64,000 nucleotides of DNA from DASQEH01 sp038237745. Its GTDB lineage: Bacteria > Actinomycetota > Actinomycetes > Propionibacteriales > Nocardioidaceae. How positions within the stretch are numbered: the first letter of the stretch is position 1; every line of letters starts with the position of its first letter. The stretch lies in NCBI GenBank assembly GCA_038237745.1, contig JBBRYJ010000003.1, positions 62,001-126,000 of the forward strand. Direction: 5' to 3'. Below, one piece after another: positions 24,870 through 32,828 of the stretch. Made by a program: the position numbers and the translations under genes. Under the pieces are notes generated by a model that saw only the letters and a program-made list of their open reading frames with translations, ran no database searches and was not told where the DNA came from.

Positions 24870-24913
24870 ATGGCTGGGGCTCCGCTCGGACTGACGGGCG
24901 GAGCCCCAGCCAT
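24870..24913 (+). terminator. strong hairpin terminator after glpK
   Basis: Perfect 15-bp inverted repeat, ATGGCTGGGGCTCCG (24870-24884) / CGGAGCCCCAGCCAT (24899-24913), 14-nt loop, 21 nt after the glpK stop. No T-tract follows. Confidence 0.8.
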
Positions 24914-24976
24914 CGCTGTCGAACGGACCCGCGAGCCGCACCGGCTCATCCGCATCACCGCTGAAGGGACAGCCGC

Positions 24977-26062
24977 ATGTCACAGGTCGTACAGGGAGTC
25001 ATCGCAAGGGCCAGGGGGGAGGCGGTCGAGCTGACCAGCGTCGTCGTGCCGGACCCCGGACCAGGGGAGGCGGTCGTCGCGGTCCAGGCCTGCGGGGTCT
25101 GCCATACCGACCTGCACTACCGCGAGGGCGGCATCGGCGACGACTTCCCTTACCTACTCGGACATGAAGCCGCCGGTGTCGTGGAGTCGGTCGGGGCGGA
25201 TGTCGACGAGATCGCCGAGGGCGACTTCGTCATCCTGAACTGGCGGGCGGTCTGCGGGCAGTGCCGGGCCTGTCGCCGCGGGCGCCCTTGGTACTGCTTC
25301 AACACGTTCAACGCAACACAGCGGATGACACTCGAGGACGGTACCGAGCTGTCGCCCGCACTCGGAATCGGGGCTTTCGCCGACAAGACGCTCGTGCATG
25401 CCGGTCAGTGCACCAAGGTCGATCCCTCGGCGCCGGCCGCGGCCGCTGGACTGTTGGGCTGCGGCGTCATGGCAGGCCTCGGTGCGGCGATCAACACGGG
25501 GGGTGTCGGACGTGGTGACTCGGTGGCCGTGATCGGCTGCGGTGGCGTCGGTGCGGCAGCCATCGCCGGCTCCAGCCTGGCCGGCGCCGCCAGGATCATC
25601 GCCGTCGACATCGACCCCCGCAAGCTCGCCAAGGCCGGCGAGTTGGGTGCTACCGATGTGGTGGACGGGTCTGCGGAGGACGTCGTCGAGGCGATCCGGG
25701 CGTTGACGGATGGGTTCGGCGCCGACGTCGTGATCGATGCCGTCGGTCGGCCGGAGACCTGGAAGCAGGCGTTCTACGGCCGAGACCTGGCAGGGACGGT
25801 CGTGCTGGTCGGGGTACCCACCCCCGAGATGTCCCTCGAGATGCCACTCCTGGACATCTTCGGACGCGGTGGCTCGCTGAAGTCCTCCTGGTACGGCGAC
25901 TGCCTGCCCTCCAGGGACTTCCCGATGCTCGTCGACCTCTACCAACAGGGACGGCTACCGCTCGATGCCTTCGTGACGCAGACGATCGGCATCGCAGACG
26001 TGGAGGCGGCCTTCGACACGATGAACGGCGGGGCCGTCCTGCGTTCGGTGGTGGTGTGGTGA
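24977..26062 (+). CDS. mscR: S-(hydroxymethyl)mycothiol dehydrogenase
   Basis: 361-residue zinc-containing alcohol dehydrogenase. Catalytic zinc ligands are in VQACGVCHTDLHYREG and GHEAAG; the structural-zinc cysteines are in CGQCRACRRGRPWYC. The NAD-binding loop is IGCGGVGAAAIAGS. The WYCFNTFNATQRMTLEDGTELSPALGIGAF region is typical of the mycothiol-dependent formaldehyde dehydrogenase (MscR/AdhE2 class), which also reduces S-nitrosomycothiol. The next gene, an MBL hydrolase overlapping the stop, is the usual genomic companion. It detoxifies formaldehyde conjugated to mycothiol, the actinobacterial thiol. AAGGG precedes the ATG. Confidence 0.92.
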   Translation: MSQVVQGVIARARGEAVELTSVVVPDPGPGEAVVAVQACGVCHTDLHYREGGIGDDFPYLLGHEAAGVVESVGADVDEIAEGDFVILNWRAVCGQCRACRRGRPWYCFNTFNATQRMTLEDGTELSPALGIGAFADKTLVHAGQCTKVDPSAPAAAAGLLGCGVMAGLGAAINTGGVGRGDSVAVIGCGGVGAAAIAGSSLAGAARIIAVDIDPRKLAKAGELGATDVVDGSAEDVVEAIRALTDGFGADVVIDAVGRPETWKQAFYGRDLAGTVVLVGVPTPEMSLEMPLLDIFGRGGSLKSSWYGDCLPSRDFPMLVDLYQQGRLPLDAFVTQTIGIADVEAAFDTMNGGAVLRSVVVW

Positions 26063-26664
26063 ACAGCACCCTTCGTATCGACCATGGTGTCACGAGCGGG
26101 ACGTTCTCCCTCGACGGAGAGACGTTCGACGTGGAGAACAACGTCTGGGTCGTGGGAGATGACGACGAGTGCGTGGTGATCGACGCGCCGCACAACGTCG
26201 CCGCCATCCTCGACGTGGTCGGTGGCAGGCGCGTAGTGGCCATCGTCTGTACGCATGCCCACGACGACCATGTGCGGGTTGCCCCTGAGCTGGCCGCCGA
26301 GGTCGATGCGCCGGTTCTCCTTCATCCCGACGACTCACCGCTGTGGCGGCTCACTCATCCCGACGTAGCACCAGACGGTTCGCTGGTGGACGGAAGGCGG
26401 GTGGCCGTGGGCGACGCGGGGCTCGAGGTGCTGCACACGCCTGGCCATGCGCCGGGAGCCGTCTGTCTTCACTGTCCGGAGCTAGGCGTCGTCTTCACCG
26501 GCGACACCCTTTTCCAGGGCGGCCCGGGGGCCACGGGCAGGAGCTACTCCGACTACGAGACCCTCGTCGACAGCATCAGGTCGAAGCTGTTCGTACTGCC
26601 GCGCGACACGGTCGTTCACACCGGCCACGGGGCTTCGACCACCATCGGCGCCGAGCTGTTCTGA
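26059..26664 (+). CDS. MBL-fold hydrolase paired with mscR (probable S-formylmycothiol hydrolase)
   Basis: About 201 residues of the metallo-beta-lactamase superfamily. Metal ligands are complete: THAHDDH, then H in HTPGHAPG, D in FTGDTLFQGG and H in HTGHG, the glyoxalase-II-like pattern for two metals. Start is GTG 26059 giving a 4-nt GTGA overlap with mscR; the adjacent GTG at 26056 is equally possible. The coupling suggests it hydrolyses the S-formylmycothiol made by MscR, an inference from conserved gene order rather than from residues. Convergent with the lipoprotein gene, 4 nt away. Confidence 0.85.
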   Translation: MNSTLRIDHGVTSGTFSLDGETFDVENNVWVVGDDDECVVIDAPHNVAAILDVVGGRRVVAIVCTHAHDDHVRVAPELAAEVDAPVLLHPDDSPLWRLTHPDVAPDGSLVDGRRVAVGDAGLEVLHTPGHAPGAVCLHCPELGVVFTGDTLFQGGPGATGRSYSDYETLVDSIRSKLFVLPRDTVVHTGHGASTTIGAELF

Positions 26665-26668
26665 CCTG

Positions 26669-27241
26669 TCAGTTCTTCAGGCCGCAGACCGTCTTCGCGT
26701 TCTGCGTGATGTTCTTGGCGGCGTCAGCGAAGGTGGTGTCGGCGGAGAACTGCTGGAGCTGCTTGCCCAGCTTCTGGAGCTGAGTCACCGTGACTCCCTG
26801 CGGGACCTGCCCGGAGCTCAGGGCCTGAAGGTCGTCGAAGGTGAGCCCAGCGTCCGCGAGGATCTGACGGACGTGATCGAGGCTCGAGGTCAAGCCGCTC
26901 CAGTCGTCCTGCACATCGGGAGGAGCGGCTTGTCCCAGCGTGTCGAACTCGTCGCGAAGCTTCTGGAACTGGTCCTCGCTGAGATGTTGGAAGTCGATGG
27001 TCTTGAACTCGGCCTTGGCCGTCTTCAGCTCCGTGCAGTAGGCCGAGCCCACGGCTCCGGTGCTGTCGCCTCCCGATGTCGACGGCGCATCCGAGGACGA
27101 TGTGTCGGACGTCGGAGCCTGGACTGCCGACGTGTCGCTCGAGCCGGCCGTCGTATCGCTGCCGGCCGTATCGCTCGAGCCACCGCACGCTGTCAGCGAC
27201 GCGGCCAACAGGGCGACGGTAGCGAACGCAACTCTTCTCAT
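26669..27241 (-). CDS. putative secreted lipoprotein
   Basis: 190 residues, family not recognised. N-terminal MRR, hydrophobic core and lipobox LTAC (Cys at about 19) predict export and lipid anchoring. A Ser/Thr/Asp-rich linker (about 21-65) follows, then a helical domain with two Cys, one near its start (YCTELKTAK) and one three residues from the end (VCGLKN), which could form a disulfide linking the ends of the domain. Start at the ATG 27241; the longer frame is discarded because only this start gives a signal peptide. Divergent from the penicillin-binding protein gene. Confidence 0.75.
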   Translation of the reverse strand: MRRVAFATVALLAASLTACGGSSDTAGSDTTAGSSDTSAVQAPTSDTSSSDAPSTSGGDSTGAVGSAYCTELKTAKAEFKTIDFQHLSEDQFQKLRDEFDTLGQAAPPDVQDDWSGLTSSLDHVRQILADAGLTFDDLQALSSGQVPQGVTVTQLQKLGKQLQQFSADTTFADAAKNITQNAKTVCGLKN

Positions 27242-27479
27242 GTCGTCCCGACTCTCCAGTCTCCGAGTCGACACGATGCCGACGTCTGCCGAAAACCCTC
27301 TCATACGTGCGGGGAGGACGTGACCGTTATGCCAGCCCCCCGACCTTCGGTGCCCCGTCACCGACGTGGGAGGACTGCGCCGGCGCGAGCGACTACGCTG
27401 GGCCAGCCGGCGGGCGGCAGTCGCCAGCCGCAGCCCGACGCTCATGATGTGTCGAGACGCACAGGTGGTGGTGGGATCA

Positions 27480-29378
27480 GTGCGGCGTGCTCAGGTGGCT
27501 CTCGTCGTGGCTCTGCTCGCCTTCGTGATGGCCGCGTGCACCGGCGGGTCAGGGGACCCCGGTCCCACGGACGCACCTGACAACGCCGGTGGTGCCGTCA
27601 TCTCGCGCTTCGCCGAAGCCTGGCCCGACGCCTCCGTGACGAGCTTCCGAAACATCGTCGACAGGCCCGGGGCTGCCGCCGACGACATCGCCGCACATGT
27701 CGGGGCGCTCGGGATCACCCGGACCCAGGTCACCCTGGTCGACGACCTGAGCTGTTCCAGCGACTCCTGTCGGCAGCACGCACGGGTCACACACCAGCTC
27801 GCGGGTGTCGGCACGTGGTCCTACGAGACTCTTATCGAGTCCGCGCTGAAGCGGGGCCACTGGATGGTGCAGTGGTCACCAGGCACGTTCAACCCCGATC
27901 TCACTGAAGTCACGACCCTGGTGAGGCACCGCACCCTTCCACCGCGCGCTCCGATACTCGACCGCAACGGAGTTGCTCTCACTCCGGAGCGTGCGATCGT
28001 GCGGGTCGGCGTACAGCCCGCGAGGGTGCATCCGGCGACGTACCAGGGACTCGCCGAGCTTCTCGACATCGACACCGCCGCCCTCCAGGACCGGGTGAAG
28101 TCCGCACAGCCGTCGGCATTCGTCCCCGTGATCGACCTGCGGCGCCGGGACTACCACCCGCTGAGGGAGCGCATTCTCCAGGTGCCTGGGATCGTGATCG
28201 ACACCGCGAGGCGCGCCCTCGCGCCCTCGTCGGAGTGGGGAAGGGCCATTCTCGGCTCAGTCGCTCCGGCTACCGCCGACACCCTCGAGAACGCAGGGCA
28301 CAAGGCCCTGTCGTCGGACGAGGTCGGGTCGAGCGGGCTTCAGTTCGCATACCAGCGCACGCTTGCCGGCAGGCCGGGAGGCACCATCGACCTCGTGGAG
28401 AAGGCGAGCGGTGACGTGCTCAACCATGTGCTGTCGCGTCGACCGGAGCGGGGCCAGCCCCTGTCGACGACACTCGACCTGAAGGCACAGAACGCCGCGG
28501 AGCAGGCGGTGTCGCAGGCGACCGACACGACCGCAGCCGTCGTGGTCAAGGCGAGCACCGGGGAGATCCTGGCCGCGGCCAACGCACCCGGCCCGACGTC
28601 GTACAACACCGCGTTCGTCGGACACTACGCTCCCGGGTCCACGTTCAAGGTCGTCAGCGCCGGCTCGCTTCTCTCGCACGCAGTCGTCACCCCGGAGACC
28701 CCAGTGGCCTGTCCCGACACCACGGTGGTCGACGGCAAGCAGTTCAAGAATTACGACACCGGGATAGCCGGGCCCGATCCCTCATTCGCCGAAGCCTTCG
28801 CCGCCTCGTGCAACACCACGATGGTCAGCTTCGCCGACGACCTCCGCGGGACGGATCTCGCGACGACTGCGTCCCAGTTCGGCCTCGGCGCCGAGTGGGA
28901 CGTCGGACTCGACTCCTTCAGCGGTTCAGTGCCGGCCGACGCCGACATCGTGACCCGGGCCGCCGACATGATCGGCCAGGGAAGGGTCGAGGCCAGCCCG
29001 CTGGCGATGGCCATGGTGGCGGCGGCGGTCGACTCCGGAGTCTCACGCACGCCGACCCTGCTTCCCGATCTGCTGCCGGGCCGGCGGCTCACCGAGCTCG
29101 ACGCGACCGTCGACTCCGACCTTCAGAGCATGATGCGGCTGGTCGTGACGGACGGCACCGGCACCTCGGTCGACCTCCCCGGTGCGCCGGTCTACGCCAA
29201 GACGGGTACTGCCGAGTACCAGGACGGGAAGCAGATCGGTACCAACGCCTGGATGATCGGCTACCGCGGCGATATCGCCTTCGCGGTGCTCGTCGCAAAC
29301 GGCTCGTCCGGTGCCCACGACGCCGCGCCGATCGTCAACGCTCTGCTCACCGGGCTTCCCGCCCGGCTCTACGGCTGA
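27480..29378 (+). CDS. lipid-anchored class B penicillin-binding protein with MecA-like N-terminal domain
   Basis: 632 residues. Lipoprotein signal ends at MAAC (about residue 20), replacing the usual membrane anchor. Then an NTF2-like MecA N-terminal domain (about 35-145), a dimerisation domain (RTLPPRAPILDRNGVALT onward) and the D,D-transpeptidase domain. Active-site motifs are complete: SxxK at S387 (STFK), SxN at 443 (SCN) and KTG at 574. Function is cross-linking of peptidoglycan. GTG at 27480 is chosen because it yields a clean signal peptide; the frame is open to 27366. The Mec-type N-terminal domain is known from low-affinity PBPs, but also from ordinary actinobacterial PBPs, so beta-lactam resistance should not be assumed. 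Confidence 0.88.
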   Translation: MRRAQVALVVALLAFVMAACTGGSGDPGPTDAPDNAGGAVISRFAEAWPDASVTSFRNIVDRPGAAADDIAAHVGALGITRTQVTLVDDLSCSSDSCRQHARVTHQLAGVGTWSYETLIESALKRGHWMVQWSPGTFNPDLTEVTTLVRHRTLPPRAPILDRNGVALTPERAIVRVGVQPARVHPATYQGLAELLDIDTAALQDRVKSAQPSAFVPVIDLRRRDYHPLRERILQVPGIVIDTARRALAPSSEWGRAILGSVAPATADTLENAGHKALSSDEVGSSGLQFAYQRTLAGRPGGTIDLVEKASGDVLNHVLSRRPERGQPLSTTLDLKAQNAAEQAVSQATDTTAAVVVKASTGEILAAANAPGPTSYNTAFVGHYAPGSTFKVVSAGSLLSHAVVTPETPVACPDTTVVDGKQFKNYDTGIAGPDPSFAEAFAASCNTTMVSFADDLRGTDLATTASQFGLGAEWDVGLDSFSGSVPADADIVTRAADMIGQGRVEASPLAMAMVAAAVDSGVSRTPTLLPDLLPGRRLTELDATVDSDLQSMMRLVVTDGTGTSVDLPGAPVYAKTGTAEYQDGKQIGTNAWMIGYRGDIAFAVLVANGSSGAHDAAPIVNALLTGLPARLYG

Positions 29379-30070
29379 ACCAGCCAACCGGTGTGAGGGA
29401 ACCAGCGCCCGCAGGCGCCTCGGAAGCGAGACGGCTCCCAGCACCCGACCCCGGCCGGGATCTCCCCTAGCAGCGGTAGCCCGGTGACACGGCGAAGCTC
29501 GTCACGGTTGCACTCCTCGGCCAGCCCGAGAGCATCGGGTACCGCGCCGAGTACGAGTCCAGCCGGGTCCAGGCCGGCATCCCGTACCGCTCCGACCGTG
29601 AGCTCCGTGTGGTTGAGCGTGCCGAGCGCCAGGCGCGTCACAACGACGACACGGACTATGGCTCCGCTTCGGGCCAGAACCGAACCGAGGCCGAGGACGG
29701 TGCCGCCTCTGGTGTCGAGCCGCACGGCCACGCCTCCCGCTCCCTCGACGAGGAGCAGGTCGCAGCCGGTCGCTGCGGACAGGCACCGCTCTGCCAGCTC
29801 GCTCACGGTCGGCGTGACGAGGCCTCGCCTGCGAGCGGCGGTGTCAGGTGCCAGCGGATCCTCGAGCCGGACGAGCTCGGTGACGAGGGCGCACCCACCG
29901 AGTGCTGCGACGACCTCGATGTCGCTCTGCTCCGCCGACGATGCCCCCGTCTGAGTCGGTTTGACGACCGCGACCCGGAGGCCAGCGTCGAGCGCGATGC
30001 GACTGAGCGCGGTTGTCGTGATGGTCTTCCCGACACCGGTGTCCGTCCCCGTGACGAGCACGACCTTCAC
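29369..30070 (-). CDS. bioD: dethiobiotin synthetase
   Basis: 233 residues; ATP-dependent ring closure of 7,8-diaminopelargonate to dethiobiotin. The P-loop GTDTGVGKT begins the protein, followed by VVKPTQTGA; VEGAGGVAVRL is the conserved Mg/carbamate-binding segment. The GTG at 30070 is the start that places the P-loop at residue 8; the longer frame lies over bioA. It follows bioA by 20 nt. Its 3' end overlaps that of the convergent PBP gene by about 10 nt. Confidence 0.93.
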   Translation of the reverse strand: MKVVLVTGTDTGVGKTITTTALSRIALDAGLRVAVVKPTQTGASSAEQSDIEVVAALGGCALVTELVRLEDPLAPDTAARRRGLVTPTVSELAERCLSAATGCDLLLVEGAGGVAVRLDTRGGTVLGLGSVLARSGAIVRVVVVTRLALGTLNHTELTVGAVRDAGLDPAGLVLGAVPDALGLAEECNRDELRRVTGLPLLGEIPAGVGCWEPSRFRGACGRWFPHTGWLVQP

Positions 30071-30090
30071 CGCGTGCCGGCCCTCGAAGG

Positions 30091-31407
30091 TCACGCCACC
30101 GCTGCGGCGGCTGCCAAGGCCTCGCAGATGGCGGCAATGTCGGCGTCGGAGGTGACGTACGGCGGCATCGTGTAGACGAGGTCCCGGAAGGGGCGCACCC
30201 AGACGCCATGCTCGGCTGCCGCGCGGGTCGCCGCCGGTACGTCGACCTGGTGGTCGAGCTGGACGACCCCTACCGCCCCCAGAACCCGGACGTCGAGGAC
30301 GCGGTCCGCTGCTCGCAGCGGCTCCAGACCCGCTGTCAGCGAGCCCTCTATCCGATGCACGTCGCGTTGCCAGGTCCCCTGTCGAAGCAGGCGCAGGCTG
30401 GCCGACCCGACGGCACAGGCCAGCGGGTTCGCCATGTAGGTCGGTCCGTGCATGAGTACCCCTGGGTCGCTGGCCTCGAGGCCAGCTGCCACCTCGCCGG
30501 TGCAGAGAGTTGCGGCAAGGGTCAGATAGCCGCCGGTGAGAGCTTTGCCGACGCACATGACGTCTGGTGACACCGCGGCACGCTCAGAGGCGAAGAGCGT
30601 GCCCGTGCGGCCGAACCCGGTGGCGATCTCGTCGAAGACGAGTACGAGGTCGTGCTGGTCGGCGATCGACCGGAGCACCTGAAGGCACTCCGGAGGGTAG
30701 ACGTGCATCCCTCCCGCCCCCTGGAGGACGGGCTCGCAGATCACCGCAGCAAGATCGGCGGCGTGCCGCGCGGCGAGGGTCCGCACCTGTCGCTCCCAGG
30801 AGCCGATGTCGGACTCCAGCCCGGACGGCGGGCGCGGGGCGAAGAGCTGCTCGGGGATGACGTCGACGAACATCGCATGCATACCGCCGACAGGGTCGCA
30901 GACACTCATGGCCCCCAGGGTGTCCCCGTGGTACCCCCCCCGAAGGCTGAGAGTCCGCGTCTTTCGAGGACGCCCACGGCCACGCTGGTACTGCACGGCC
31001 ATCTTGAGTGCCACCTCGACTGCGACGGAACCCGAGTCGGCGAAGAAGACCCGGTCCAGCGGCGCCGGCGTCATGTCGACTAGAGCACTCGCCAGCTCGA
31101 TGGCCGGCCGATGGGTCAGGCCGCCGAACATGACGTGGCTCATGGAGGCGCTCTGCCGGCGGAGCGCCTCGTCGAGCTCCGGGTGCCTGTACCCGTGGAT
31201 CGCGCACCACCATGACGACATCGCGTCGATAAGCACGCGTCCGTCAGCCGTGGTGAGGCGGACGCCCTCGGCGGAGTCGACCAGCGTGACCGCCGCCGGA
31301 GCAGACATCGAGGTGTACGGATGCCATACGTGCGTGCGGTCGAAGGCGAGCAGCGACTCGGCGGAGACGGGCAGACCTTGCGTCGGGTGGGCAGCTGTGT
31401 CGGGCAC
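30091..31407 (-). CDS. bioA: adenosylmethionine-8-amino-7-oxononanoate aminotransferase
   Basis: 438 residues, PLP-dependent class III transaminase that uses SAM as amino donor. Motifs include RTHVWHPYTSM and SSWWCAIHGYRHPELD (substrate region), DSGSVAVEVALKMA, SLRGGYHGDTLGAMS, LVFDEIATGFGRTG with the PLP-binding Asp, and the catalytic Lys in GKALTGGY. Start is a GTG at 31407. First gene of a bioA-bioD transcript, divergent from bioB-bsaP. No bioF lies in the window, so 7-oxononanoate precursor synthesis must be encoded elsewhere or is absent. Confidence 0.95.
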   Translation of the reverse strand: MPDTAAHPTQGLPVSAESLLAFDRTHVWHPYTSMSAPAAVTLVDSAEGVRLTTADGRVLIDAMSSWWCAIHGYRHPELDEALRRQSASMSHVMFGGLTHRPAIELASALVDMTPAPLDRVFFADSGSVAVEVALKMAVQYQRGRGRPRKTRTLSLRGGYHGDTLGAMSVCDPVGGMHAMFVDVIPEQLFAPRPPSGLESDIGSWERQVRTLAARHAADLAAVICEPVLQGAGGMHVYPPECLQVLRSIADQHDLVLVFDEIATGFGRTGTLFASERAAVSPDVMCVGKALTGGYLTLAATLCTGEVAAGLEASDPGVLMHGPTYMANPLACAVGSASLRLLRQGTWQRDVHRIEGSLTAGLEPLRAADRVLDVRVLGAVGVVQLDHQVDVPAATRAAAEHGVWVRPFRDLVYTMPPYVTSDADIAAICEALAAAAAVA

Positions 31408-31516
31408 TGTACGGCGAGGCTACCGCTCGCGGGGCCGCCGCGTGCTTGCACAACCACCCGCGGCGCAGCGAGTACCGGCACTCGGCGGGGCAGGCTCCGG
31501 GCACATCGCCAGGGGA

Positions 31517-31522
31517 TAGATT
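31517..31522 (+). promoter_or_regulatory. -10 element of a probably leaderless bioB transcript
   Basis: TAGATT lies 7 nt upstream of the GTG of bioB, the spacing of leaderless actinobacterial promoters; transcription would start at or next to the start codon. The -35 region is not recognisable. AGGGG just before it would otherwise resemble a ribosome binding site for a TTG at 31521. Confidence 0.5.
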
Positions 31523-31529
31523 GGCGGCC

Positions 31530-32534
31530 GTGACAGAGCCACTGGGCATCCTCGAGCTCGCGCGCACCAAGGTCCTCGACGAAGGTTCCGGGCTGGACGA
31601 GCAGCAGCTGGTCCGGATCCTGCGGCTGCCGGACTCCGACCTGCCGGCCCTCCTCGCCCTCGCGCATGACGTGCGGATCGCGTGGTGTGGCCCCGAGGTG
31701 GAGGTCGAGGGCATCGTGTCCGTCAAGACGGGGGGCTGTCCGGAGGACTGCCACTTCTGCTCGCAGTCTGGAAGGTTCGACTCACCGGTGCGCGCCGTAT
31801 GGCTCGACATCCCGGCACTGGTCGAGGCGGCCCGGCAGACGGCAGCCACCGGAGCCACGGAGTTCTGTATCGTCGCCGCCGTCCGTGGCCCCGACGATCG
31901 GCTGCTCGACCAGGTCGAGGCGGGTGTTCGGGCTGTCCGGGCGGAGGTCGACATCAACATCGCGTGCTCGCTCGGCATGCTCACGCCCGAGCAGGTCGAC
32001 CGGCTCGTCGCGATGGGCGTCCACCGGTACAACCACAACCTCGAGACGGCGAAGAGCTACTTCGGCCGCGTCGTCACCACACACTCGTTCGAGGAGCGTT
32101 GGATCACGTGCGAGCTGGTCCGCGAGTCAGGTATGGAGCTGTGCTGCGGAGGCCTGGTCGGCATGGGGGAGTCCCTGGAGCAGCGGGCGGAGCTGGCCGC
32201 CCAGCTCGCCGCCCTCAACCCCCACGAGGTGCCGCTCAACTTCCTGAACCCGCGCCCCGGCACACCGTTCGGTGACATGCCTGTCATGGGTTCCGGCGAC
32301 GCCTTGCGAACCGTCGCCGCCTTCCGGCTGGCCATGCCGAGGACGACCCTTCGCTACGCCGGCGGCCGGGAGATCACCCTCGGTGAGCTGGGCACCCGCG
32401 ACGGCCTGCTCGGCGGCGTCAACGCGGTCATCGTGGGCAACTACCTGACGACCTTGGGACGCGACCCGGACGACGACCTCGCACTGCTCGCCGAGCTGCA
32501 CATGCCGATCAAGGAGCTGTCCAAGTCGCTATGA
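31530..32534 (+). CDS. bioB: biotin synthase
   Basis: 334 residues from the GTG at 31530 (TTG 31521 is an alternative). Radical SAM enzyme inserting sulfur into dethiobiotin. The CxxxCxxC cluster motif is GGCPEDCHFCSQ; further conserved Cys for the auxiliary cluster sit in EFCIVAAVRGP, INIACSLGML and GMELCCGG, with the Arg of LRYAGGRE. It belongs by context to the actinobacterial BioB group that needs the small protein BsaP, encoded 49 nt downstream. Divergent from bioA. Confidence 0.95.
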   Translation: MTEPLGILELARTKVLDEGSGLDEQQLVRILRLPDSDLPALLALAHDVRIAWCGPEVEVEGIVSVKTGGCPEDCHFCSQSGRFDSPVRAVWLDIPALVEAARQTAATGATEFCIVAAVRGPDDRLLDQVEAGVRAVRAEVDINIACSLGMLTPEQVDRLVAMGVHRYNHNLETAKSYFGRVVTTHSFEERWITCELVRESGMELCCGGLVGMGESLEQRAELAAQLAALNPHEVPLNFLNPRPGTPFGDMPVMGSGDALRTVAAFRLAMPRTTLRYAGGREITLGELGTRDGLLGGVNAVIVGNYLTTLGRDPDDDLALLAELHMPIKELSKSL

Positions 32535-32583
32535 CCCGCTGCGTGTCCGCGGTCCCGATCGGCCTCGGTCGGGCGGGACGACC

Positions 32584-32808
32584 GTGACATCGGCAGATGG
32601 TTCTGGGCTACCGACCTTTGTCACGGGGTACTGCGACCACTGCGGCGCTCTGCTCGGCGAATCAGCACACACAGGGTGCAGCACGCAGCGAGCGCTGGAA
32701 CCGCCTCGCTACTGCGCAGCCTGCGGGCGCCGGCTCAAGGTCCAGGTCGTCCCCCGGGGATGGTCGGCTCGTTGCGTCGTACACGGCGTTACGACCGGAC
32801 GCGGGTAA
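32584..32808 (+). CDS. bsaP: biotin synthase auxiliary protein
   Basis: 74 residues with six Cys: C17 and C20 (YCDHCG), C32, C44 and C47 (RYCAACGRR) and C64. The middle LEPPRYCAACGRRLKVQVVPRGWSARC region matches BsaP (Rv1590 in M. tuberculosis), shown to be required for BioB-dependent conversion of dethiobiotin to biotin in mycobacteria. Position immediately after bioB agrees. The Cys pairs suggest zinc or an iron-sulfur cluster. A second open frame over the same stretch (32597-32821) is a shadow. GTG start. Confidence 0.88.
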   Translation: MTSADGSGLPTFVTGYCDHCGALLGESAHTGCSTQRALEPPRYCAACGRRLKVQVVPRGWSARCVVHGVTTGRG

Positions 32809-32828
32809 GGGTCGTGCCTAGCTGGTGC

